A stretch of 64,000 nt of DNA, from the NCBI GenBank assembly GCA_036674765.1, contig JARVKI010000001.1, positions 992,001 through 1,056,000 of the forward strand. The letters run 5' to 3'. Shown here piece by piece: positions 22,451 to 35,100 of this stretch. The number at the start of each line of letters is the position of its first letter. Position 1 is the stretch's first letter. Made by a program: the position numbers and the translations under genes. The notes below the pieces were generated by a model. The model saw only the letters and a program-made list of their open reading frames with translations, made no database searches and had not been told where the DNA came from. This DNA is from Seiridium cupressi (taxonomy: Eukaryota; Ascomycota; Sordariomycetes; Amphisphaeriales; Sporocadaceae).

Positions 22451-23445
22451 CTACATCTTGGAGAGGTTACTGACTCCACCATCCACGTTGATTGTAGCAC
22501 CATTGATGTATGACCTGTACGCAGTTTAGTAAAAGTTGCTCACTTGTGTAATAAATATACAAGGCGAAAGGACCAAGCACTCACCCTGCCCGACTCGCCA
22601 AGAAGATACACGCTCCAGCCACATCCCCTGGCCGCCCAATTCGTCCCATTGGGTTCCCGTCCTGGATCTCTGCTTTCGCCGTCTTCATGGCAAAAGCCGT
22701 CATTTTCGTCTCGAACGGCCCACACGCAAGCGTATTGACCGTGATGCCCCTAGGGCCCAACTTGGCGCTGAGCACTCGGCTGAGATGGTGCAGGCCAGCC
22801 TTGGCAGCACTGTAAGAGTAGTTCTCGAAGATGGGCACGCGCAGAGCGTCGATGGAGCCAATGTTGATCACGGCCGCGGGCGTGTCCTTCGTGTCAGACT
22901 CGGCCGAAGGCGAGCCCGCGGCCTCGAGAAGCGGCAGCAGGAGCTGGGTCACGGTGAAGACGCGCTGGAGGTTCAGCGTCAGGATGCGGGACCACTGCTT
23001 GTCCGGGAAGGTCTCCACCGGCGCGCCCCAGGCGATGCCGCTGTTGTTGACGAGGACGTGGAGCTTGGACTCGCGCTTCGACAGCTCAGCGGCGAGGCGC
23101 TCGCACTCGGAGAGCTCCAGCAGATCAGCCGGGAGTGCGACGGCCGTTCCTGGGCCCAGGGAACTCAGCTCGCTGGCTGCGGACTCGCACGCTTTTGCAT
23201 CTCGCGATGAGATGTAGACTTTGGCTCCGTTGGCGACGAAACCCCGAGAGATCATGAGACCAATGCCTTTCGCGCCTAGGTAGAGTGTCAGCCATGTGCT
23301 TTGGTGGGAGCTTCAGAGAAGGGGGTATATACCTCCGGTGACGAGCACTACGTTGTCCTACTATAGTGTTAGCTATCGGCTGGCAGAGTGTCGCTTTGAT
23401 TGGGGATAACCTTACCTTCACATCAAATAGCCGGTTCAACTCCAT
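22451..23445 (-). CDS. Short-chain dehydrogenase/reductase
   Basis: Four exons, complement(22451..22514, 22585..23275, 23333..23357, 23416..23445), encode 269 residues, the usual length for a classical SDR. The cofactor motif TGGAKGIG (17-24) is assembled across intron 2. LVNNSGIAWG marks the central beta-strand. The catalytic residues are Ser159 (NIGSID) and the YxxxK pair Tyr173/Lys177 (YSAAK). The C-terminus GRIGRPGDVAGACIFLASRAG|SYINGATINVDGG is completed by the last exon. This end resembles 3-oxoacyl reductase/RhlG-like SDRs, but the substrate cannot be told. Intron 1 has a GCTAAC branch site. The gene is divergent from the flavin-reductase-like gene, across a 959-base shared upstream region. 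Confidence 0.9.
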
Positions 23446-24404
23446 TTTGGCTATAGTTCAACGATTCGGTTACTTGATGACGGCGTTTAAGAGGACAGGA
23501 AGTCAGGAACTCTTACCGTGGTTGGTTTGGCTGCCCAGGTTCAGCAAAAGGGATACAACTCAGCAATTACTATTTTCAGACGAGCCGAGCTAGCGTGGGG
23601 CCGAGGCTCACAGATGCCCCATGCCTAGGAACTACAACACTACAATGTAACACTAACACTGTGGCTGTCAAACTCCATGGAGGAAAGACTCACGACCACT
23701 TGTTAACATCAAATCACTATTTCTGGGTAACTAACCTTTGTCTCAATTCCCGCGTCCCCGAGCCTCGTTTCCTACGTAGCATCAATAGACCAAAGCATAG
23801 CTTACATTCGTTCACGAAGCTCTAAAGCTTGGCGGATATTTTCAAACACTTGGTGAAGCAGCACCACTCTAACATTTATCCCTCCCGTGCTCAAAAGTTG
23901 GAAATATGGACAGCATGCAGCACGATGGAGTTTATACTGTAACTATGCCATATACATAAGAGCAGGGGGGTGGGGCAGGTGAGGGCTATGATGCAATACT
24001 CTCATTCAGGAACGTCTGATTGATCGGGACTCAAAATTACCACTTCAGCAATCGTGCTGAGGAGGGACATTTCACATTCAAAAATAAGAATAGCTATACT
24101 ATATAACTAGGCATGTTTCAAAGGAGGTTATAGATTTGGAAAACATGGGAGAAGAAGCCAGCTTGATTCCGGACAGTTAATAATGGACTGGGGTGGCGGG
24201 GTATAAGTGACACCGGCACAGCGAATCGGCAATATACTTTAGGCTTGTCCGGGCACTCAACACACCAATCTCTAATCCGACCACTATGTCTCGTCGACAC
24301 AGGTATCCACATAAATTCGTCCATGAAAGGCCCAGGCATTTCATCGTATCTACCCGCTTGGAACAATTTGAATTCATAATTAAGAAAAAGACACCCCCAA
24401 CATA
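23446..24404. other. Divergent promoter between SDR and flavin-reductase-like genes
   Basis: This 959-base gap separates the two start codons and is noticeably AT-rich in its right half. It contains only short ORFs. Sharing of regulatory elements is possible but nothing specific is visible. Confidence 0.5.
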
Positions 24405-25147
24405 ATGTTCTACAAGCCGGGAGAGACGCCTCACGGCCTTCCCCACGACCCCTTCAAGGTATCCAGCCCTCTTTGAGGTACACTATACGTCCACTCCAGG
24501 GACTGTCTGACTCCCTACCGTAGGCATGCGTGGTACCTCGGCCAATAGGTTGGATCTCTACCGTCTCCCCGGGTGGTGAACACAACCTTGCGCCTTACAG
24601 CCAGTTCAACAACCTGAGCTTCGACCCGCCCCTGGTCATGTTCAGCTCCAATCAAACGCTGCACAACACCCGGAAAGACACTGTCAACAACGTCGAAGCC
24701 ACCGGGGTCTTTTGCTGGCAGTTGGCGACTCACCACCTCCGGGAGTCCGTGAACGCGACCTCCGAGGCTCTACCTGCATCCGTCGATGAGTTCGACAAAG
24801 CAGGTCTCAAGAAGACCTGGTCCCAGACACTGAAGACGCCTGTACATATGGTCGAGGAGAGCCCAGTCAGGTTCGAGTGTGAATATCTCCAGACGCTGCG
24901 GATCCCTGGAAACCCGCCCATGGGCACGGTAGATGTTGTAATTGGTCGGGTAGTCGGTGTACATATCGACGAGAGCGTCTTGACGGACGGGAAGATCGAT
25001 GTCCGTAAGACGAAGCCGATCGCTAGACTCGGATACTATGAGTATGGTGTCATTGATGATGCATTCGAAATGATCATTCCAGGAGATAGGGCCGGACTCT
25101 ACGGTGTAAGCACCATGAACGATCCATCGTTGTTTTACAATGACTAA
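24405..25147 (+). CDS. Flavin reductase-like (FMN-binding split barrel) protein
   Basis: Two exons, join(24405..24458, 24524..25147), encode 225 residues. The joined N-terminus MFYKPGETPHG...FKACVVPRPIGWISTVS leads into NLAPYSQFNNLSFDPPLVMF, the pattern of the flavin reductase-like domain (PF01613, DIM6/NTAB type). Later markers are FCWQLATHHLRESVN, MGTVDVVIGRVVGVHIDE and RLGYYEYGVI. Proteins of this family bind FMN and often act as reductases for a partner oxygenase; no partner is adjacent. The 65-nt intron has a GTATCC donor and CGTAG acceptor, with a CTGAC branch site. No targeting signal is seen. It lies 715 bases upstream of a co-oriented methyltransferase gene. Confidence 0.88.
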
Positions 25148-25862
25148 TGACTCTGAAGCTTGAAGGGAGTGCAAAAGCAAACCATCAGGAAGACGAGAAG
25201 CAGAAGCATAAACAAACTAACTGAATACTTCTGTGGTCAACAGCTATCAAGCACAGATCTTATACGGTTACAGTACTGTAAATACGTCAGGGATCTAAGC
25301 CCAGTGTGTCGTCCATTGATCGCCATAATTTGATTGAGGGATGTGTAAGGTCTGGTATGTCGGCGATATCACTCAGAGGGTGACAGCTGGTTAGGCGTTC
25401 GCACAGAACTGTAGCATAAACATATGATCAAATCACGCACCTTGAATAGCCAACATATTTGCCAACCTGGAAGGATTACGAGTGAGGGAGAAGAGAAAAA
25501 CAAATTAATACATTGATCACACAAACAAGGCATGTATGTATTGATATCATGGACTAGCCTTCACTTCTCTATCCTTGGCAGAACTGTAGTCTCCGCCGTT
25601 TGGAGGGCTTGACTAGCCCCACTTAGTAGGATCGTGACGCCGTTGTATCAAATAGTCTCAACTTGTGACCGCAACGTTCAAACACAAAGGTATACATTGA
25701 CCCAGGTACGTTTCTAATAAACCGACCAACCCGAAAACATTCCCATCAGGCTCGCAGCAGAGGGAATTTAACACCTGACCAAACTCTTGCCTTGACCAGT
25801 CGCTGGTCGCTAAATCCATTCGCATACCAGGGCCCAGCGCTTTAGACGTGGCCTCCCTCAAC
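25148..25862. other. Intergenic: 3' flank of flavin-reductase-like gene, methyltransferase promoter
   Basis: This 715-base gap between two rightward genes has no supported coding sequence or repeat. Confidence 0.5.
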
Positions 25863-26738
25863 ATGGCGGAAGAACCAGCCTTGACTCTCTCCGGCCATTT
25901 CCACGACCATCCCGTTGACTCTCACCCGGAAAGATGGAACTCGTTGTGGGAAGACCATAAGTATACGCCTTGGGATCGCGGAGGCCCCAGTCTGGCGTTG
26001 TCGGACATCTTGGGACAGCGTCCAGAACTCTTCGGTCTTCCCAACCGCACGGCCCGCAGAGCTCTTGTTCCGGGCTGTGGCAGGGGCCATGATGTCCTCC
26101 TGCTGGCCTCTTTTGGATACGATGCTTTCGGACTGGAAGTGTCCCCCGCGGCTTTGGAGGAAGCACGGAAAAATGCCGAATCCGCGGAGCAGAGCGGGGT
26201 GCTTCGCCAACAGCAACAGCAGCAGCAACAACGTCCCGGCAGTTACAACTGGGTTTCTGGTAACTTCTTTGAGGATGCGTGGACACAGAAAGCGGGTGCT
26301 GAGAAGTTCGACCTCATCTTCGACTACACTGTAAGCTGAAGACTGCAGCCGCCTGCTATGTACGACGGAGTGTGTGCTGATACAATCCAGTTCTTCTGTG
26401 CGCTTCCACCTTCTGCTAGACCTCGCTGGGCCCGACGAATGGTGGATCTACTTGCTCCAGGTGGCCGGCTTGTATGTCTAGAATTCCCCTCAGCCAAACC
26501 ATCATCAGAGCCTGGTCCGCCGTGGGCGGCACCCCAGCACGCCTACGTGGCGTATCTTGGACGGCCCGGTCATGAACCCGTTACAGATCTTCATGGAGGC
26601 GTTCTCGAAGACAAAGTCGAGGAGCCCAGGGAAGGTGGGCTCAGAAGAATTCTGCATCAGGAGCCACAAAGAACTCATCCTGCTGGCATGAGTGACGGAA
26701 AGATGATCGATCGCATCTCTGTGTGGGAGCACTTCTGA
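25863..26738 (+). CDS. TPMT-family S-adenosylmethionine-dependent methyltransferase
   Basis: Two exons, join(25863..26330, 26391..26738), encode 271 residues. RWNSLWEDHKYTPWDRGGPS is the N-terminal signature of thiopurine S-methyltransferase-like proteins (PF05724). ALVPGCGRGHDVLLLA is the SAM-binding motif I loop, with GLEVSP as the acidic strand. FDLIFDYT|FFCALPPSARPRWA spans the 60-nt intron, and LLAPGGRLVCLEFP is motif III. It ends GGLRRILHQEPQRTHPAG...IDRISVWEHF. Plant and fungal members methylate thiols or halide ions, so a role in thiol or sulfide detoxification is possible but not shown. A run of eight Gln (encoded near 26208-26231) lies before the NWVSGNFFED segment. The first true ATG is at 25863. 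Confidence 0.88.
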
Positions 26739-27826
26739 ACGTGTCCTGCGTAGACTGTGCAAAATCAATCAAATTAGATATGTTAGACTGCCCAAGGAAC
26801 ATGCCTCGTCTGAGGCAGGAATGATTACTCTGACAGACAAGCACCATATTCGCCAATCATATATCTAATGCTCAATCTCTTTTTTCTCCAAGTGGTATCT
26901 CAACGTCCACGCATTTGCTATAGCTCGGACTTTGCCATTTTCATTGCCTGTTAGCTTGTCCAAGTTGAACTCGATCGCTGGCCGCCAGTGTGAAAGCAGC
27001 TGTGACTATATCATTGCACATCAGCATGAGCCCTTAATGTTCTATACTGGCTAGTGTTCTTGGCCCAAACCTGTTTGTTCCATTCGCTATAGTCAGCGCC
27101 CACGGCATGATCATGCCTCCTGGACTCTATATGCCCCGTATTCAAACGCCGATGGCCACTTGACGGGGTCACATTACTTGACCAGTCAAGACATATCACA
27201 TTCTTTGGAATGCATAGAGATGGACTTGAAACTCCACCGTGACAAACGAGGTCAGTTCTGCGACTTTAAATGCCGGATTCTATAAACAGTGACAAAAGGA
27301 AAACCCACATAAAGAATATATGCGATTTGAATTGTACAAGACGGTCAAGTCTTCCCCTTTACTGTCGATTTGGCAAACGATAGGCTGCACTATTAGGAAG
27401 AAGATCCCCCGCAAATTACTTGTCCATTTGCCGGAGTATCATTTGACAGCTCTCGCACTTTGCAAACCTCTCTACAGATTTCCGCGGCTTTTTCCTGTAC
27501 CGACGAGGATGCCCCCGGGTTGGAAAACCATCAAAACTGGTATGGTCTAGAAAATAACTTAGACATCAGTCCATGAACTAAAATGGTGTGTTTCAAAAGG
27601 CAGATCTTATACACCACCTCAGAAGTATAACATGATTTTTTTCACGACACTGTCCCCAAATCGAATGTAAAATCTTCCATGCTGTAGCCTGTGCCTTTTG
27701 TTACAACCAACGCTCATGATAACCGCAATCTTTTCCCCTTCACTTTGAACCATGATTGACTGTCTTGCTATTATGGTCTATTTTGATTTTAGTTCCTTAC
27801 CCATACATAAGGCCCGAATTGATAGC
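26739..27826. other. Convergent 3' flanks of methyltransferase and PRO2
   Basis: This 1.1 kb lies between two converging stop codons and holds only short, unpatterned ORFs. It should contain both polyadenylation regions. Confidence 0.5.
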
Positions 27827-29313
27827 TTAAAAAGACAATTTCTCGTGCTTAAATCGTTTTTGGCCCTCACCCTCCCCGTAGTCCGCAGTGAGCTGCCCAC
27901 CACCACGAATCTTGTACTTGTAGATCATCAGACCTTCCAAGCCGACAGGTCCGCGGGAATGGATCTTGTTTGTGCTGATGCCAACCTCTGTTCCAAAACC
28001 ATAGCGCATGCCATCAGCCAGTCGTGTAGGTGCGTTCCAATAGACACCTGCTGCATCGACACTCGACATGAACCGTTCCGCAAGTTCCGAGGACGAAGTC
28101 ATAATGGCGTCTGTGTGCTTAGACCCGTGTGTATTGATGTGCACGATGGCTTCTTTCATGTCACCCACAGTCTTGACAGCGAGGTCGAGCGAAAGGAACT
28201 CGGTGTCAAAGTCGGCGTCTTTTGCATCTACCAGCTTGCCAGTATCGGAAGGAGAGAGCTTGCTTACGAGGGCGGCTTTACTCTTGGCATCACAATGCAA
28301 AGTTACGTTCTTGGCAATGAGCGCCTCAGCTGCTACCGGCAGCAAGGTCTCCAGAGCAGATTCATGTACCAGCAAGGTTTCTAAGCTGTTGCACGCTGCT
28401 GGATAGCTAGTCTTGGAGTCCACAATGACGCCTGCAGCCAATTTGGGATCAGCTGATTGCTCCAGGAAAATGGAACACAGGCCATCTGCATGACCAAGAA
28501 CAGGAATCTTGGTCGACGACTTGATATACCGGACTAACTCGTTGCCACCCCGAGGGATAACGAGGTCGATATACTTGTCAAGGTCAAGGAGCTGTGGAAT
28601 TACATCTCTGGTTGTGACCAGTTGAACAGCGCCGTTGGGAACCTGTGTCTTCTCGAGGGCTTCTGAGATGACCTTGGAAATGGCAATGAATGATTCTGTA
28701 GACTCTTTCCCACCTACGACAACCGACTAGTCAGCTGCCAAACATGCAACGGCCAAGAGTGGAATGTAAAGAGCCGTACCTTTCAAGATTGCTGCGTTGC
28801 CGGATTTCACTGCGAGAGAGGCGATGTTGGCGATGACCTCGGGGCGTGCCTCGAAGATGATCAATAGCACACCAATTGGGCAAGTAACTCTCTCCAGCTC
28901 CAAGCCGTCGTCCAATTTCGTCCGCAAGGTGACCTTGCCGACTGGTTTCCTGGTCAGTGATAGGCCTTTCTGAGGATAGCGACAAGTCTTAGTCCATGCC
29001 TGGGTGACTCACCGGGGTCCTCCAAGCCGCGCACATCCAGAATGCCCTTCAGCATATCCTCCCATTTCCCCTTCTTGTTCAGGTCCAAGCGAGCGACCAG
29101 GCTCTGGCTCAGCTCGCCGCTTGACGCAGCCTTGCGAGCAAGCTCGAGATCCCGGGCATTGGCGGCGAGGATCTCGTCCCGGGCCGCTGTGAGGCCGGAG
29201 TGGATCGCCGTCAGTGCATCGTTCCGTGCAGAGGCGGGGAGCGTCGCCAGGATGTGTGATGCACTCTTGGCTGCTCGTGCAGCATCTGCCGGAGAAGCGT
29301 TTGTCAAAGACAT
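27827..29313 (-). CDS. PRO2: Gamma-glutamyl phosphate reductase (glutamate-5-semialdehyde dehydrogenase)
   Basis: Three exons, complement(27827..28713, 28780..28941, 29013..29313), encode 449 residues, close to yeast Pro2. The enzyme uses NADPH to reduce gamma-glutamyl phosphate to glutamate-5-semialdehyde, the second step of proline synthesis. Markers are [32 protein letters not shown] (joined across intron 2), [28 protein letters not shown] and the catalytic cysteine region [15 protein letters not shown] (Cys about 262). The C-terminus has the glycine-rich [15 protein letters not shown]. Intron 1 (71 nt) splits EDP|VGKVTL and closes in frame. The ATG at 29313 gives [12 protein letters not shown]. 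No mitochondrial presequence is visible, which fits a cytosolic fungal enzyme. Confidence 0.95.
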
Positions 29314-30316
29314 CTTGGCGAGTCCGTATTGCGACACAGTTGGCGTCACCTGCAGAGAGGCCCAACGAGCTTGTGGTTGGTTTGCCTCCACGATACAAAA
29401 TTTTGGGTTTTGGCTCCGAGAATCGCAATGGCCGGTTGAGCTGGTTCGGTCGAAGCGAGAACCAATTAACACCTTCTCAGTCGTTGCAAATTGCGCTCAC
29501 TCTGACCACTTATTACGACAAATGTGAGCTTCAAGGTTCAAGTTTCGTGCTTCCAATGATAGATAGACTCATCGAAGCATCAACAGACTCCTTATGTGCT
29601 CGGTGGACCAACGGAGTTTGTTCCCCGCCTGTATCGTCGCTCTGTGCTATAGACCCCACAAATAATAGTCACAAGAAACAGGAAGCCATTTATTTCAACT
29701 ACATATTTCTCGGCAGTAAGGGAAGCCCTAAATATAGCTACAGGCATCAGGGATGTCAAGCCTGTGACGGCTGTCCGTCATCTATCGTGGTACGGGTACG
29801 GCAAGGGGCAGACGTCACTTATTCCAAGTTGCAGCTTTCCGGCGGAAGTAACGGCGAGGTTTTTGTTTTAGTTGTCAGACCTGGATCAATGGATCACATT
29901 GAAATACCAAGATCGAATACTCGCTCACAGAACAGTCGCTGTTGCAGATGTATTCCCTCGCAGGCAGGAGTAAAAGGATCCCTTAGGGCCCAAGTCCAAC
30001 GCAAGCCTTCTGAGGCCGTGGTCCACAACGTCCTCACCAATAACTCGAAATGGAAATGACACCGAAGCTGCTTGATCGATTTATTGTGTCCCCGACAACT
30101 CGCAACGGGCATCGCAATTTGCCGGTGAAGCGTTGTTCGTTGGGTACGCTACCGCCCGTGGAAGCACTGGACTCGGGACATAATCTATGCCGGAAACCCT
30201 AGTGATTGCAATTGTTCTCGGACTTTGAGTCATTGTAAATTTCTGGTTTGCCCTTCTCTGTTGAGTTGCCGACCAACAAAACGTCTCAATAGAGGGTATC
30301 GTGAAGTGGGTGATCA
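29314..30316. other. PRO2 promoter region and OTU2 3' flank
   Basis: This 1.0 kb lies between the PRO2 start and the OTU2 stop, both leftward. One exact TGAGTCA (30226-30232) matches the Gcn4/CPC1 core site, but it is about 0.9 kb from the PRO2 start. A 281-residue plus-strand ORF (29214-30059) overlaps PRO2 antisense and was not called. Confidence 0.5.
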
Positions 30317-31249
30317 TCACGAAGCCGCTTTTCGCAACGAGTTATAGTGCTCACCCAGGCCATAGCCATGCCTATAATAGGCAAGCCATATCCTCGAAGC
30401 ATCCCCGTCCTTGACAGTGCTCCCCGGCTCGATTGTTTCCGTCCGTCCATCTTGGAGGACCTTGATCTCGACTCCATACACGTCCGCCAATGCCTTCAAC
30501 TCGAGCTGCCCGCCCCATTCTGCCGTGTCACGTATCTTCTTCACATAATCCTCGAAGTCGTCTTCTAGGAAAGGTGCAAAGTCATCTTTGTGTTTCTGCA
30601 TATAGTCTGTTGCCTTCCTCCTCACCACCTTATACGGTGGCTGACCCGCCTCGCCCCCTAGTGGTATATTTTGTTGCGACAGCTGATCTGCCACTGCAGA
30701 GAATAGGCAGTGCCCATCGGGTTGGATTTCCTTCTCTACCAACTGATTCGCCTTGAACTCTTTCAACAAATATGTCTTTTCGATCGCGCGGTGGTCCGTC
30801 ATGTTGTTCGCTTCCTCCTCTGCCGCCGCCGCGGCAGCCTCTTGCTCGGCACGACGCCGGGCCATACGCTCCTGTTGGCGGTTGCGCTTCTTGCCGTCCG
30901 GTGTTTGCTCTTGCTTTTCTGTCGCATTCCTTGTATCATCACCCGTGACATTGGATATAGATGTATCCTGCAACTTTTCTGCCAGAATAGTCGATTCGTT
31001 GATCTCGGCAAATCCATTGGAGTCGGGCTCTTCGTCGCCGTCTTGCGGCTGTTGTCCACTCAGCACAGCAAGTTCCTGCCCCTGCCTCTCCTTCAATTGC
31101 CTCTCGAGCTCGGCACATTCATCATTGACGCCTTTCCGTGTCTTCTTGGTCGCGTTTTTCTTCTTGCTCGTAACGCGCGACTGCAGATCCCGCTGCTCTT
31201 TGCGGTGGCGCGCCTGCATGGCCTTGAGGAGTTCTGGCTCCGGCTCCAT
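30317..31249 (-). CDS. OTU2: OTU-domain deubiquitinase Otu2 (OTUD6-like)
   Basis: A single exon encodes 310 residues, close to the length of yeast Otu2. The N-terminal half is charged and predicted coiled-coil (KAMQARHRKEQRDLQSRV, ERQLKERQGQEL, RQQERMARRRAEQEAAAAAA). The OTU domain begins around residue 165. The catalytic triad region reads EIQPDGHCLFSAVADQL (Asp178, Cys181) and GLGEHYNSL (His301). EWGGQLELKALADVYGV is the conserved central block. OTU2/OTUD6 enzymes remove ubiquitin from ribosomal proteins on 40S subunits and regulate translation. The open frame continues 90 codons upstream to another ATG (31519), but that part is Pro/Arg-rich and MEPEPELLKAM matches the family start. No intron is seen. 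Confidence 0.92.
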   Translation of the reverse strand: MEPEPELLKAMQARHRKEQRDLQSRVTSKKKNATKKTRKGVNDECAELERQLKERQGQELAVLSGQQPQDGDEEPDSNGFAEINESTILAEKLQDTSISNVTGDDTRNATEKQEQTPDGKKRNRQQERMARRRAEQEAAAAAAEEEANNMTDHRAIEKTYLLKEFKANQLVEKEIQPDGHCLFSAVADQLSQQNIPLGGEAGQPPYKVVRRKATDYMQKHKDDFAPFLEDDFEDYVKKIRDTAEWGGQLELKALADVYGVEIKVLQDGRTETIEPGSTVKDGDASRIWLAYYRHGYGLGEHYNSLRKAAS

Positions 31250-32162
31250 CGCGGTGGTCTGGGTGTGCTGAGAATTGGCAGGAGTATTGGGTCGGACTTG
31301 GTATATAGGAACAGGTACTTGGACGCACCGATTAGGAGACAGCGAATTTGTTGTTTTATTAGTGATTTGTTGTGAGCTGCCGTGTTCGCCTCTGAACGTG
31401 TATGGACATCTCTCGAGGCGCCGCGGGGCAGATGCAGGCGATGGCGGGGCAATTGTGGGGGCTTCTTCTGGCAACGGGATGACCCGTATCGTGTCTGGCC
31501 CATCTATATTCCAGGGCACAAATGGGCGTGCCTACATGAATGTATTCCAGCTGGGCTCGACGCCCCTGAATCCTTACAGTGGCCAGTAACTCGACTCCCG
31601 CGCAGCTCATACAGAATGGACCCTTTGAGAGAATTGTCTAATTGCAGACTGGGACGAGCAGGGAATACGCTGTGCACTCGGCACGACGGTTGAAATTACT
31701 TGGAAGTTCTGATGATTACTATATACAGTTAACACACCCATTGGGTCTCCCTATGACCAAGATGGGCATGTAGAGCACCCAATCAACCAACGGTCCTGCG
31801 ACCAGCCCTTGGCACTTCTAAGATCCTTTTCCGCCCCGTCCCCTAAACCTCCCGGATATCTGAGTTTACGAAGGAAATAAGAGACCGCATCCTCTCGAGA
31901 ATCGAGGCAAGGACTGTACGATCTCGGAATTCGAGGTGGGGGAATGCTCGCGAACAAACAAAACAAACGAGTGAATGACTGGCGCAACAGGCTGCTAGCT
32001 CCGGCAGCCTACGAACATCAAAACCCACCCGTCTGGTGAGGGAAAGCTCCAGAACGCCGCCCGACATAACAGGCTGAAAGAAGAAATATAGCACCCCCCC
32101 TTGAAGACTCGCAAAACACGTGGGTATCAGGGTATCTCAACGCTTGCTCGCTTTCCATCAAA
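31250..32162. other. OTU2 promoter and apsA 3' flank
   Basis: This 913-base gap contains the leftward OTU2 promoter and the 3' end of apsA. No ORF with coding character is seen apart from the in-frame extension upstream of OTU2. Confidence 0.5.
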
Positions 32163-35100
32163 TCAGAATCCCTTGAAAGGGTCATCCCTGAAATAATCTT
32201 CTTCTCCTGCCGTCCTACTACCTCCGTAGTAGTCGTCAGTGCCGCGCGTGGTCCGGGAATTATAACTGTCTCGGTGCCTGCTTCGGCTCCTGCGACGACG
32301 TGCTTCCTTGCTCCGTCTGCGAGCTCTATACCGGAGCTCTTCGTTCTCATCTGGATACTCATCGAATCTTGGGAACGCTAGAGGGCTGATGAAAGCCTCC
32401 ATACGTACTGTGCCGATTGCTTCAAAGAAGTTGTTACCCGGTCGCGATGAGGCCTCGGATGTCCGCTGTGAACCAACGGTACTCATGGCCCAGGTTGAAG
32501 GCCCGTTGCTGGATGGCTGATAGACGTCGGATGATCCGGTGGTGATGACGCTGTTTCCAGCCGTGCTGTTGGTAGAGTTGTGATACGAACTCTGGATAGG
32601 TGAGGAGAAGCCGCGGAAAGACAAGGGCGGAGGAACATGCCCTCCCGTGTTGCTTCTCTTGCGGCCGTGAAGCACTACCTGGTTCGCGCGTTCATGGACC
32701 CGTTCCGACGATCTGTCATGAAACCGCGGAATAAATGGCGGTTCTGCCACATCTCTCGAAAGTTCGCGCTGATGGTTCACGGCGGCAGCAAAGGTTTCGG
32801 GTTTGAAGGTCAATGCTTCCTCGAGTTGGCTGGAGTTGATCGCATTGTCTCGAGCCACGACCGGGCTCTTGCCCTTCTTCAACATGATCGAATCACGTAT
32901 ACCAGGTTTTTTAGACTTAGGCGGAGGTGGACCAAAGTTCGGCGCCAACTTCGCTGATGTTGGGCCAGCGGGTGGAGGAGCCGCCGGCGAAATCATGTCA
33001 GGAACAGCCTGCTGCGAATGGGCCAAGAATGCCAGAGCTGTGAGCCAGAGATAGTGCCTTTCTGCTGAAACTGCTGTGAACTTGAGGGCCCGCTGAGGCG
33101 TCAAGATCAGGACAGACCGGTTAAATATCTGCCCAGCTCCCTTAGGGGGGGCATTGTCGTCCTTGACGTCCAGGACTGACTGGATTGTCACTGCAGATAG
33201 TTAGTATTCAGCCGGCATGGCAAGTTAAACCAACAAATGAACCTACATTTCCGACCAGATTTGCCCATCAAGGCACTGCCTGATGATGGTTGCTTGCTGC
33301 TCCATAGTATAGCTCGCTCGTACGGAGCCAGCCAGACCCAACGCTTATGCCGGTCATTGCTATTCTCCTCAGCTTTGGTTTCAGCCATGCCAAAAGACTT
33401 TCGTCTTCTGACATACTTGAACATCCACTCTCCCACCATGGTCTGGGCAATGGCATCAACAACACTGGAGGCGGGTTGAGAACTACCAACAGATTCCATA
33501 TTGGTGTTCTCGGTATTTGCTGTCGTTGTTGACGGTTGAGACCGATGTCCTCTATACCGGGGCATCCTGTGATCACGCCGCGGCGTGGTAATGTCATTGC
33601 TGGGCAGGGGGGGCAGTCCTGGACTTTCAGGGGCTTCCTCCGAAGGGGACATGGGCGGCGGTGGCGAACGGCTGCCTTGACGCCGGTACCGACCTCGAGG
33701 TATTGCAGCAGCAGACCGTGACTTGCGAATGCTGCTGGACCGGTAAGGCCCAGTCCTCATGCCTCGTCGATGCCAGGGCTCGCCCATTCTAGTGGGGCTG
33801 CGCTGTCCGTCGCTAGGGCTGCTGATATTGAACGCGGGCTGGCGCGAGCTCGCCCTTGTGGGAATGGGAAATGGAGGATCTTTCGAGTCGGGCAGACTTG
33901 GACTACGGGAACGGCCTTGGTGGGATGCGATTCCGCTCTGGATCATGGCAGACTTGCGCATTGCACCGGCCCGTGATGCCATGTGCTTGCTGACGGAAGG
34001 CTTTCGAGCATGGGTATCCCGTCCTTGCTGAGCCGTGTTGAAGCTGTTGTTGTATGCCTCACCACCACCGATTTGTTTCATTGAGTGTCGAGCATGTCTC
34101 AGTATCGAGGGCGCTTGGTCAATTGTCGACGTTGTTGCATTCGATCCACTCTGCCTGTGCCTGCCCGACTTGGACTGCGGCGCGGACAGAGCCGTGCGGA
34201 ACTCTGAATCGCTTCCGTCCCCATCAGCCAGATCATCACCTTCGTCGGAGCTTGCAGCATCGAATCCAGCGAACAGGCTGCTTATCCGATGCGGACGTCT
34301 CATTGGTGCTTTATGGTTTGACAACGGTCCATCGTCGTTGTTGCCAGGATATGCATCACGCGTCTCGCCATCCGTCATGCCTGGGGAAGCCGGGGGCGAA
34401 GAGGGTAATTCTGAAGTGAAGCTTCGTTTGTTTGTCAATCGCCGCGGGTTCCGTGGAGGGACGTTGCCCGGTACTGGCGTAAAGTGTCTTGCTTCATCAT
34501 TGGTGTTCGTTGCTGCGATATTTGGGGAGACTGGACGCGACGATATAGTTGAAGGATGCAGATGGCGAGGTAACGTGTCGAGGCGCGTGTCTACCCGAAT
34601 TTCATCGGTCTGTATGCCTGTAGACTTGGTAGGGACGCTGTCGATGATAGACACCTGGCAGCCGACATCCTTGACATACTGCGGCAGGCGATGCTGTCGA
34701 GGAGTAGCAGGTCGACTAGACGGAGGGTGGATACTGATACTGGGGACAGGGAGTGGCTCAAGAGAACGAGGCCGTTCTATGACAGGGGTGGGAGGAATGT
34801 TTGTCTGTGTACTTGAGTTCACCATTTGTGGAGCAGCATGTTCAAGCTCGACTGCTGGCAGTGGGACCATCTGCAATGGGATCTCTGGTGTCCTGGGAGG
34901 GCTCAGAGGTTCACCAACAGTCTGCGAACTTGCAGACACCATCAATTTGGCTGCACTCGGCGGCTCGATCGGCGGTGGCCTATGGATGTGCACGCGCTTC
35001 CTGCTTTGGTTGGCTTCCCATTCGCCTCGGGGCGGGCTATCAATATCTCGCAGCTTCTCTATCCTGACCACAGGCTCGGGGGTTGCTGGTTTGACTGGCA

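Noticed and set aside
22451..26738. Secondary-metabolite gene cluster
   Set aside because: There are tailoring-like enzymes but no PKS, NRPS, terpene synthase, DMATS, transporter or cluster regulator in the window.
29006..29012. TGACTCA at the first splice donor of PRO2, also seen at ILV5 and membrane-protein donors
   Set aside because: GTGAGTCA is a common way for a GTGAGT donor to continue, so the Gcn4/CPC1-like match is best explained by splicing.
29214..30059. 281-codon plus-strand ORF
   Set aside because: Its first part is antisense to PRO2 exon 1 and the remainder lacks any family signature.
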